Below are positions 10,046-21,000 of a DNA stretch of 40,000 nucleotides, piece by piece (the first letter of the stretch is position 1; each line of letters starts with the position of its first letter). Location: NCBI GenBank assembly GCA_905221605.1, contig CAJNDS010002068.1, positions 1,436,751 to 1,476,750 of the forward strand, in the 5' to 3' direction. The notes beneath the pieces were generated by a model, which saw only the letters and a program-made list of their open reading frames with translations, did no database searches and was not told the DNA's origin. The position numbers and the translations under genes are program-made. The stretch is from Symbiodinium natans. Its lineage: Eukaryota; Sar; Dinophyceae; Suessiales; Symbiodiniaceae.

Positions 10046-10791
10046 GTGAGGTGGGGTCCTCGAAACCGGAATGCTAGAATACCGCTTGGAGTGGGCAATG
10101 TCGGGGCTCATTCGATGGGAATTTGCATGGTGGTTTAGAGTAGGCATTGGAGGGCTTTATACATGGAGCACAAGTTTGCATATGGTGGAGGGGGAGGGTT
10201 TAGTGTTAAGGGTTGAAGGGTTTAGGGTTTAGGGCCCTAAACCCTAAACCCTAAACCCTAAACCCGAAACCCTAAATGCGGGTCCTCAAGCTCTCAACCC
10301 GACAGCCCTTACATGTAATTTCCGGCGGATCCCCCAAGCTATCACGGAATTTCCAACCCCCGAACGGCCTGTCCTGAAATTGCGAGGGTTTGGGGCTTAG
10401 GATTTAGGCAAGTACAGACCTGACCCTGAGCCACTAGACCCTAAACCCCTCCAACGAGGGGTTTGGGGGTTAAGGGGTGTTAAGGTGAGACCCTCTTCCC
10501 CTAGTAACAAAACCGCCACCCACCCTCCCACCCTTAGTACCCAACATTTAGTTCTATAACGACATGTATAAACACATACAGGTACGTACATATACGCAGA
10601 TGTATACGAAAGCCTACTAGAATCGGAATACTTACAGATACCCTAAGCCCTAAACCCTAAACCCTAAACCCATTCGGCAGGGGCGGGGGGCGGGGAAAGA
10701 TTGAGATTCGAGGGAGGGGACAAAAAGCGATCGGAGTTGAGCCTGACAACACCTGAGCCTGAGCCAACTCTTAGGTGGGGGTTAGGGTTTA

Positions 10792-11255
10792 GAGTTTTAG
10801 GGTTTTAGGGTTTTAGGCTGTTAGGGTTTTAGGGTTTTTAGGGTTTTTATGGCTTTTAGGGTTTTAGGGTTTTGGCGTTTTAGGGTCTTAGGGTCTTAGG
10901 GTTTTGGGGTTTTAGGGTTTTAGGCTGTTAGGGTTTTAGGGTTATTTAGGGGTTTTAGGGTCTTAGGGTTTTAGGGTTTTAGGGTGTTAGGGTTTTGGGG
11001 TTTTAAGGGTTTTAGGGTCTTAGGGTTTTGGGGTCTTAGGGTCTTAGGGTTTTAGGGTTTTAGGGTTTTAGGGTTTTAGGGTTTTAGGGGTGTAAGGGTT
11101 TTGGGGTTTTAGGGTTTTAAGGGTTTGGGGGGTTTAGGGTCTTAGGGTTTTTGGGGTTTTTGGGTGTTAGGGTTTTGGGGTTTTAAGGGTTTTAGGGTCT
11201 TGGGGTTTTTAGGGTTTTAGTGTTTTAGGGGTTTTAGGGTTTTAAGGGTTTAGGT
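10792..11255. repeat. TTTTAGGG octamer array (about 460 bp)
   Basis: Predominantly TTTTAGGG, with TCTTAGGG, TTTTGGGG and TGTTAGGG variants. All other arrays in the window are heptamers. The octamer is the telomere repeat of Chlamydomonas-type green algae. Confidence 0.9.
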
Positions 11256-11824
11256 TGGCTTGAGCGCAGACTCAGGCTCGGATTGAGGGGGTTTGGGGTG
11301 TTCAAGCTTTAGGGTTTCGGGCGGTTCCCGAAGCCCCCCGAACCCCACGCACTAAACCGCAGCCGCAGCATCCTGGTCGCAGCCATTTTAACTCAGTGCC
11401 GTGAAAGTCTCGTCTCTTACGCAGCTCTGCTCGCCGCACGGCTTGCCATTCCTCCAGCTGGAAACATAAGCCCTCAACCCTGAACCCTGACCCCTGATTT
11501 CTGTAAAGCCCTGCAGGCTTTGCCGGGGCTTCAGGCTTTTTGGGACATTTAGGGCTTCGGAGCCCTTCACATGTACCGTCCTTTGAGGACCCCACACGGG
11601 GTTTAGGGTTGAAACTCTACACCCTAAACCCCAAACCCCCCCAAAAGGGGCCAAGCCTGTAGATCAAGTTATATGACAGGGTATCGCACCTCTGCTTTAA
11701 GGTTTAGGGTCAAGGGTTCACAGCATCTTGTACTCCGGAATGAGAGTGACTGTTTGACCACTCCAAGACGATGGACCCCATGACTATAGTAGGGCTTAGG
11801 GGTTAGGACCCTAAACCCTACACC
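11256..11824. other. Upstream region of fumarate reductase
   Basis: Unique GC-moderate sequence with an open + strand stretch at about 11358-11460 (includes ILVAAILTQCRESL) that has no ATG. It might be an unrecognised exon or part of the 5' region. No TATA-like or other promoter element identified. Confidence 0.35.
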
Positions 11825-11913
11825 TTGGGATGTTCCCCCTTATACTAACAGTCCTCAATAGGGATTATCGTAGTCCCTATTAAGGACTGTTGGTCTAAGG
11901 GGGAACATCCCAA
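11825..11913. mobile_element. Long hairpin element 55 bp upstream of the fumarate reductase ATG
   Basis: A near-perfect 42-bp inverted repeat (about four mismatches) starting TTGGGATGTTCCCCCTTA, leaving almost no loop. A diverged second copy lies at 28591-28696. The position next to the start codon could affect transcript 5' end structure; that is inference. Confidence 0.8.
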
Positions 11914-11968
11914 CCTGTACCCTAGAAGGGGTCTGACAAGTACAACCCAGAGACGACATCAGGCGAAG

Positions 11969-12008
11969 ATGGCGGCTCAGGCAATCGTTGTGGGAGGTGG
12001 CCTGGCAG
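11969..12008 (+). CDS. FRD1: Fumarate reductase exon 1 (start, FAD-binding P-loop)
   Basis: Encodes MAAQAIVVGGGLAG, the beta-strand and GxGxxG turn that bind the FAD ADP moiety. The ATG is taken as the start because the family's N-terminus normally begins a few residues before this strand. An AG|G at 11961-11963 just upstream could be the acceptor for spliced-leader addition. Ends in phase 1 at a GC donor. Intron 1 (308 bp) is short and almost free of telomere-like repeats. Confidence 0.9.
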
Positions 12009-15000
12009 GCGGCTCGGGAAAGAAAAACCTAGAATTCCTCGCAACTACAGGCGGAAAGCCTCCGCAGCTTCGGTTGAGCTGCCTTCAACCCTCAACCCTA
12101 CATACCCTAGACATCCCAACCCCGAGTTCACAGGTCTGCAGTGAATGGCTTGAGGGCCAGTCGACTGGAAGCCGTCAAATTCCCACAAGCTTGCGGTTCC
12201 GTGCAGACTCTTGGGGTGTGGGGAGGGAGGTCTTGGGGTTCTTATCAAGATCTTCCACAGGAAGTCAGAAGCCCTTGAAACCAATGTTCTCCCCAGCCGC
12301 AATTCAACTGGGAGAGGCGTTTCTGCGGCCAATACCGTGATGGAGTGGGGTGGCAAGGCATCAGGGTTTGGGGCTCAGGGCTTAGGGTCCAGGTGCAGGG
12401 TTTTAAAATCTAGTGTGTGTTAGGTGCATAACCCCCAATAGTCGTATTAACATAGGATCCCCGAGAAATACAACAATTAATTTATGGAGAACCCGTTCTG
12501 GTGGCTAGGCTTTTCAGGTTCGAACTCAGGGCTTTCTAGGGTTAAATTCTTCGGGATAAACTAGTGAAACCCAGGAGACTCGCACCAACGGTGTTCTGCA
12601 GTTCTGTTATCAGGGAGGTGCAGTACTGGGCTTCCAGATAAAACTGCGCCTAGGGTTCCGGGGAAATGGGATACTGCGCCGCGTTAAACCCCCAAAGAAC
12701 CCCAAGCTCCCAAACCCCAAGCTCCAAAGCGGGACCCCAACTTTGTTTATGATAGGGTCCTTTAAGGGAGGGGGGTTCATGGGGCGCAGGTACCTAGGGA
12801 AGCTTCAGGAGCCGTAGGAAGTAGTGGGGAGGGTTAGAGTTTAGGGTTTAGGGTTTAGGGTTTAGGGTTTAGGGTTTAGGGTTTAGGGTTTAGGGTTTAG
12901 GGTTTAGGGTACCCCTTGAACTCCCCTCCCTTAAGAACCCTATATATATATATATAATTTGGGAGGGTTTAGGGTTTATGCTTGGTGCCCTAGGCAAAGA
13001 TGCAAAGGCCTCAGGTCTTGAATCAGTTTCTGAGTCCGGGTTGGAGCTTGAACAACGCTTCAAGCCAGTCTCCCCAAAAACAACACCGGCCCAGTACGAA
13101 CTCTAAACCCAAGATTTATCCAACGAGCTCCCTACACGCCAAAGAGCTCAATGCCCTGAAGGGCCACACCCAAAAGGGGTAGCTACTACTAAACTCTAGG
13201 TAAATAAAGTTCCAGGTACACCCCAAACCCTGAACCCTAAACCCTACGTAACCCTAAACCCTAAACCCTAAACCCTAAACCCTAAACCCTAAACCCTAAA
13301 CCCTAAACCCTAAATAAACCCTAAACCCTAAACCCTAAACCCTAAACCCTAAACCCTAAACCCTAAACCCTAAACCCGAACCCTAAACCCTAAACCATCA
13401 CACCAGACACCCGGAGATTTTTCTGCAGGTGGTGCTGGTGGACAAGTCGGCCTTCTGCGGCGGCAACTCCACGAAGGCTTCGGGGTTTAGGGTTTAGGGT
13501 TTAGGGTTTAGGGTTTAGGGTGTAGGGTTTAGGGTTTGTAGGGTTTAGGTTTAGGCTCAGGGCTTTTGAGAGGCCAGTGGAAGGGACTCGATTCTGCCTC
13601 GCACATGTTTCTTCGGTAGTCCCTACGCCCTACGTTTTTTTTTGGAACCCGAAACCCTAAACCCCAAACCCCAAACCCTGACCCTAAACCCTAAACCCTA
13701 AACCCGAAACCCTAGAAGCCCCAAACCCTAGAAACCCTAAACCCTGAACCCAGAAGTGGTCTTTCTCCTGACACCCCAGAATCCCGGAGAAGGGTCCTCA
13801 CTTCAGTCCCAGGCCTTAGAGGCCCCTAAACCCATCAATTTCGGACAGCACCTAGTTTAGGGTTCAGGGTTCAAGTTTAGGGTTTAGGGTTCAGGGTTTA
13901 GGGTTTAGGGTCTAGGGCGACTGTGACTGTGCCAGGCGACCAGCGGCATCAACGGCGCCGAGACCCGAACGCAGAAGGAGAAGAAGGCGGCGAAGGATGT
14001 GTCATGGGTTCTCCTACTACCCCCCCCCCCCACTACCTTATGGGTTCCTCTACCACCCCCATCTATACTACCCCCCCTTAGTTCCCCCCAATTTTTAAGG
14101 CTATTTAGGGATAATTGAGCTAGTTAAGGACAGGCTTAGTGAAGGCATATAGACCTTAAATCATAAATTTGGATCCTTATATGGCATAAGGGTTTCGGGT
14201 TTAGGGTTTAGGGCTTCCTGTCAATAAGGGTGTATGGGGCTCTGGGGGCCGAAGTTAGGGCTTTTTTGGGGTACCTATTGCAGGGAGCCTCCTGTCTCAG
14301 GACCCGCTCCAAAAAGGACCACGATTTGAAAGCTTGCCCTGGCTATTGGTTACAGCAACTCTTGAAACACACCTCAGAATTCGTAGACTTTACTTGAGGA
14401 GCCGACTAAACCATAAAACCCAAAACCCACCCGCCAGACTAAGTCCGCATCCTTTGGGATCGAGCTGGGTTGACTTGTTGGTTCTTAGTAGGGAATGAGG
14501 GATCCCCCTATATGTTTTAGGGATTGTGTAGGGTAGCGGATTTCCCCACCCCGCACTAAGAACCAGGCGGTTTAGGGGTATCATGCATCTCTGGCTGTTG
14601 CCCCCCAAAATTCAGGGTTTAGGGCTTAACGTAGAAGATGGGAAGCCTTAAAATGTACAGGCTTCCTGGGGTGCGTCTGATAGTCTTGTACTTTGCTTAG
14701 CGGAGAGCGGGGAAGTGTGCCGCCCTGAACCCTCAACCCAAGCCCCTTTTTCGGCATCTTTCTTTGCTATACAGCACTCTTCTCATGAGGTCCTGGGAGC
14801 CTTGATTTAGAGACCTCCACAAGTCAGAACTTGCTGGTTCTTAGTAGGGAATGTGGGAAGGAGGTACCCCGCATCCCCCCATATATACCCCTGAAGGGAT
14901 CATGTCGGGCACTTCATTCTCCCTAAACCATCCTAAACCCTAAACCCTAAACCCTAAACCCTGAACCCTGAACCCTACTAAGAATCAGGGGGGCGGATAA

Positions 15001-18000
15001 AGCCACTCTCAGTGGAGGTGGAGGACACCGTGGAGCTCTTTACCTCGGATACGCTGAAGGCTGCCCTGAAACTACTAACTACTATTTTGGGTTTAGGGTT
15101 TAGGGTTTAGGGTTTAGGGTTTAGGTAATCCCAAGATTGCCCTGTTAAGGAAGTAAAAAGACCTCCCCCAAAAAAAAAACAAAGAGAGACACCAATCCCA
15201 ATGTTGCCCTGAAAAGGAAGTTGTTTGTTGTTTTTTTTTTTTTTTTTTTTTTTGGGGGGGGGGGTGGTTCTTCAGCAATTAGTAGGAAACCCGACTCCCT
15301 AAACTTAATTCAGGGACAGTAAGGACCCCTAAGAAGGGGCCCTCAATCCGACTGCCCTGTACAGTGTGCAGCTTGCTTGCTTGCAGAGTCCTTGTAGAAG
15401 TACATGGGGGGTTTCCGAAATAAGGGGTACCTTATTGGGGTTCTCCTACTATTTTGGGGTTCATATTCGGGGTCCCGAAATAAGGGGTGCCTTATTGGGG
15501 TTCTTACTATAAGGGAATCCTACTATTTTGGGCGTTTTATACTAGGGGCCCCTTATTTTCGTAAGCCCCCACATGGGTCCCTCCAAGAGTCCTCGAAACT
15601 TAGACAGGGGTTTAGGGTTTAGGGTTTAGGGTTTAGGGTTTAGGGTTTAGGGTTTAGGGTTTAGGGTTTAGGGTTTAGGGTTTAGGGTTTAGGAAACCCG
15701 GGCCCAGGGCTTGGGGTTCGGGGGTTTGGGGTTTGGGGGGTGTAGGGTTTAGGTTTAGGGGTTTAGGGTTAGGGTTAGGTTTTAGGGCGAGGGTTTAGGG
15801 TTTCGGATTTAGGGTTTGGGGCTTAGGGTTGTAGGGTTTAGTTGCTAGCACACAAACAAACAGGTGAAATCACTCACGCGATTTGGCTGTGCGACTCAAG
15901 TTAGTTATTTTGGTCACAGACCCCCGAATCCCACCTGTCGCACTCTAGTTGGCAGATATATCTAAACCCGAAGCCCTATAACTCCAGACATCCAAGTCTA
16001 CCAAAACCCTATAAACCTTCTCCCAAATCCGAAGCAATAAACCCCAACTCCTCAACCCTAAACCCCCCAGACTCCCTCAAGCCCTCTAATCCCCTTAATC
16101 CTTAGCCCAAAGACGTAACTAGCCTAGAGGCAGAACAACCCAGACACTCCGATACCCCCCCCCCCCCCACCCAAATTAAGAAATATTCTTCCTTCAATAG
16201 AATTGGGTGTAGGGTTTAGGGGCATTGTTTCGGGGTTTAGGAATATTCCTAGAAGATAGAACAGGGTTCCTTAAATGGTATTTGGAATATTCCTTACTCC
16301 CAAAGAACCCCAGTTGTCAATGCCCCGAATCGAAGGAGTATGCCCTAAATCAGGATCAGGATCCCAAAATGGCCTAAACCCTAAAACCCGTAAACCCTAA
16401 ACCCTAAACCCTAAACCCAGGGTGGCGCAAAGAAGCCCGAGCTGGTGAAGGCGAAGTGGGGCTGATTGTCGGGGTTTATCATGGGTTTCCCTGCTACCCC
16501 CCCTCTGTACACTAGGGTTTAGGGTTTAGGGTTTAGGGTTCAGGGTTTAGGGTTTAGAGTTTAGGGCTACGCGCCCTAAGTTCACCTCTGCTACAGGGGT
16601 CGGAATAAATGCTACTAATATTCCCTTGTGGCCCCTTTGTAATTCGACTTAAACCCCCCCCCCCCCAATACCATTCTAATTACTCAGGCCCTTATATTAG
16701 GTTTAATTGTCCCCAAATAGTCTTAGTTATGGCGGGAACGTAGGGGGCGTAGTATAGAGGGGGGTAGGAAAGGGAACGCATGCGTTTAGGGGTGTCAGGC
16801 TGTGGGGGGGGGGGGGGGGGGGGGCTTTGGGGGTTGTTAGGGTTGTTGGGGTTTCCGGGGTTTAGGGATTCTGGCGAGTCCCCCGACCCTCCAAACCAGA
16901 AACCTGTGATTAAGGGAGAATGCAATTTCTCATCCCAATAAGACCTAACCCCCCCCCTCAAAAAAACAAACTTCAAAACAACAAAAAGCAAAACCAAGAA
17001 ACCGCCAAAAACCTCAACAACCCCAAAAGCCCTAAAAGCCATACACAAATAACAGCCAAAAACCTCAACAACCCCATAAAACCCTAAAAGCCCATAGCAC
17101 GAATTATCTCTCAAGACCATCATCCTCGGGCCTGGCTTTGTACAAGCCCCTTCACTGGGATCCCGCGGTAAAGGGGGGGGGGGGGGGGGCGCTAGGTTTT
17201 GGGTTTAGGGTTTAGGTTTTGGGGCTTAGGGCTGAGGGTTTAGGGTTTAGGGCTTCAAACAACGTTCAGTTTCTTTGGGTCCTAACCCTTACATAACCCT
17301 GTAACCCATAAAGATGTAACTTCTGCCTGAAGCCCTAATCCCTAAGCTAGGCTCAAGGTCGTCCTTGAGATTTCCTCAGTTCGACCGCCGCCGTAGCAAC
17401 AACTTTAGCGCTTAGGGTTCAGGGTCTAGCGCTTAGGGTTTAGGGTCTAGGGTTTAGGGTTTAGGGTTTAGGGTTTAGGGCAAAACCTTGCACATCGCAA
17501 AGCGGAATCGTTTGCTCGAAATGGCGGCGGGGCAAGTGCACCTCGCCAACACTGGGGTTGTCCACGGCTTCTGGCACAGCCCCCCCCTCCCCCCCCCCCC
17601 CCCCCCTCCCCCCCCTCCCCCTCCCCCCCCCCCCCTCCCCCTCCCCCCCCCCCTCCCCCCCCCCCCTCCCCCCTCCCCTCCCCCCCTCCCCCCCCCCTCC
17701 CCCCCTCCCCCCCTCCCCCCTCCCCCCCCTCCCCCCGCTCCCCCCCCTCCCCCCCCTCCCCCCTCCCCCCCCCCCCCCCCTCCCCCCCCCTCCCCCCCCT
17801 CCCCCCCTCCCCCCCTCCCCCCCCCCCCCCCCCAAACCCGAAACCCGAAACTCTAAAACCCTAAACCCAACAACCCTAAAACCCTAAAGCCCTAAACCCC
17901 TAAAACCCTACAGCTTGAGCCCTAAACCGGAGCCCAACTCCCGACGGGCTGGCAGGTGCTTTGCGGCAACAGCGGCGGCGACGTGGACTGGCTCGTGGAC

Positions 18001-21000
18001 AAGTTCGATCTGGACAGTCAGGGCATTCAGGGCAGAGGGTTGTGGGGTTAGGGTTTAGTAGGGTTTTAAGGCTTTTCAGGCTCTAGTCTAGGTTCTTTTA
18101 GGGTGTTCAGGCTTTTAAGGCTCCAGGGTTTGTTGGGGTTTTCGGGCTTTCGAGGCCTTAGCTGGGGCTTTGAGGTCCCTAGACCCGAAGCCCCACTGAA
18201 GCCCAACTCCTCAACTTGAACAAAACCTCACCGCAGAGGTACTTTCTGTTTGTGGTATCCTGGGGTTTAGAGTTTAGGGTTAAGCACTTTATTAAGCTAG
18301 AGAGTGGCTTAGATGTACCTCCGCCCATGGTCAAAGATAGCCTGTTTGTAAACTCACCCTACACCCTAAGCCCTAGACCCTAAACCCCGGCCAATTCTCA
18401 GATTGGGAGGGGGGGTTCTTGCAACCGACATGTATCAGGTTCCTATCCTAATGAATAAACAAAGTACTTTTCCCCCCTCCCCTCCCCCAATCTTTGGGGA
18501 CATATCCGTTTCTGGCTTTTTTGAGGATCATATTTAGGAATCTTTTGCGAGGGGTTGGAAGGGGGACAGCCCAGAGAACATGGCCCCTGAACCCTAAACA
18601 GGGTTTAGGGTTTAGGGTTCCGGGTTTACCCTAACCCTAAACCCCAAACCCCAAACCCCAAACCCCAAACCCCAAACCCCAAACCCTAAACCCTAAACCC
18701 TAAACCGCAGGACATGTCCCTGCTTGCGCGCCTCGGCGGCCACTCCGCGCCTCGAACGCACCGCGGCAAGGAGCGCTTCCCAGGCCCGGCTACTTGGGCC
18801 CTTTACGCCCAGGGACTGCAATACCCCTGAATTTGGGTATGGGGTTTAGGGTTTAGGGTTTAGGGATATTCCTTAGAATATCACAGGGTGCGATCTATGG
18901 TTTAAGTTCATGGCTCTTTTAGGGTTTCTCCCAACACCTGTGCAACAAAGGACGCAAGAGACCATAGGTGGTCGTTTAGGGTTTCATGTTTTGTCGGGAA
19001 ATAGAGGCACATATGCATGTCAATATGCATATTCATATGTGCATGTACATATGTATGCATGTATTTGTACATTTCTGTATATACATAAATACATATATAT
19101 ATATACATACATAAGTAAGGATGAGGGGACCTTTTAAGGTACCAGTATACGGATGTAAAACAATGAAACAGCTTTGCATGTTAGCTGCTATCCAGGAGGT
19201 GGGTACAGGAGCTCAGGGCTTTATGGGTGGGGCTGGCCTCCAAACCTTACAAGTATGGTATCTCTACTTCTAACCCTCGTGAGGGTACTTTTAACCCTAC
19301 TTCTAACTACCCTTTAACCTCCATGTACAAAGCCCTGTCTGCAGGCATGACCATCACCTACGCCCTGATCCAGATGGTTGAGCGCCCTGCCGGCACCCAA
19401 AACCAAACACCAGACAGTCTTTGGAAACATGGACAGTCTTACTTTGAAGGTTATATATCTCCAGGTAGAACACTAGAACACCTTCTAGTATAGCCTTTCA
19501 TGTCTTAAATGAGTCCCTAAACCCAACACCCTAAAGAGTAAGCCCGACAAACACGTGGCTTGAGGGGACATGGGTAAGGTTCTGTGCTGGTGCTACGCCG
19601 TTTTGACTAGGAGCCACAGTTTGAAGCGTCGATCTACTGGGCCGTACCAGGGTTTAGGGTTTAGGGTTTGGGGCTTAGTGTGTTTTAGCGATCAGAAGGC
19701 CATCGAAATCTTTCTGAAAGAAGCTGTAAGAATCGTTGGGTCTGGGAGGTTGCGTGCGGGTCATGTTGGCTACGTGTTCCACGGCCCCATCACGGGGAGA
19801 AGGCAGTCGTGACTGTTGCCGATCAGCGGCTTACTACTATACATATATATGTATATATATATATATATTTCATGTAAACGGCATAAGTAGTCATTCAGAA
19901 TCAACAGTCAGCAAGTACGAACTAGCAATAGTTAGTCATTATCAAAAACTCATCATGAAATAATAGCTAAGAATCAGCAAGCTTTTTTAAACTAAGAATA
20001 ATGATTAACCAGCTAAACCAGTCAGAACACTGGTCGCAAAGAATAATCCGCTTTCGGGTGAGGTACCTTAGGAGCAGTTTGCCTTAAATCACAACTAGGG
20101 CCCCTCTATGCGAGTTTAACTTCGTACGCAGCTGAGTAGGTAACCTTTAACCTTTTGGGGCAGGAAATATCCTACCACAATCGAAAGGCGAAAGGTTACC
20201 CTTTTTCGGCCCAGGGTACGTAGCTACCAGGTTAAGGTGTATTTCTTCACTACGGGGCATAAATAATCCTACCGAAATAGAAAGCCCAGCAACTAAGGTT
20301 AGGGTGCATCTCTTCATGAAGGGTGTAGTTGGCCTAAAACCTAAACCCTAAGCCCTAAGCCCTTTTGGGCACCAGAAGCTCAAACAGCTGGATTGAGGAA
20401 GATCGCTGAGCGTAGCGACCTGGCCCGGATCATCAACAAGGCCAAGGTGCGGTGCGACTCGGGTTTAGGGTTTAGGGTTTAGGGTTCAGGGTTTAGGGTT
20501 TAGGGAAGTTTAGGGCTTAGGGTTTAGGGTTTAGGGATAGGGTTTAGGGTTTTGGTTTAGGATTCAGGATTTAGGGTTCTGTAGGGGGAAGGGGGGGGAG
20601 GGAGGGCAGGGGGTTGGGGTGTAGGACCTGTGTTCCAGGGGTCTCCAGAGCCCCTCCCCTCCCCCCCCGGTGTCAACAACAAACTGAAGAACCACGACCC
20701 TAAACCCTAAACCCTAACCCTAAACCCTAAGCTCTAAGCCCTAAGCCCTAAACCCTAACCCCAATTCCTAAACCGTACGTAAACCCTAAACCATGCCTGG
20801 GGAGCCAAACCCCCCCCCCCCCAGACCCGGAAGCCCTAAACTCCTAGGTAGGATAAGGGGGACCCTTCAAAGGGCACCCCTTCTGAACCTTGTTCTGGCT
20901 CTCGTAAACAGGGAGCTTATTCAGAGGGTCTACACCCCGGGCCGAAAGTTTCGACCCACGGCACATGTTGGATGGCATGCAGACAGTGAAGGCTCCCGCG

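Noticed and set aside
17461-17887. Proline-rich or glycine-rich proteins of 109-124 codons on both strands
   Set aside because: They are translations of the C/T tract; all frames are open and the region lies in intron 6.
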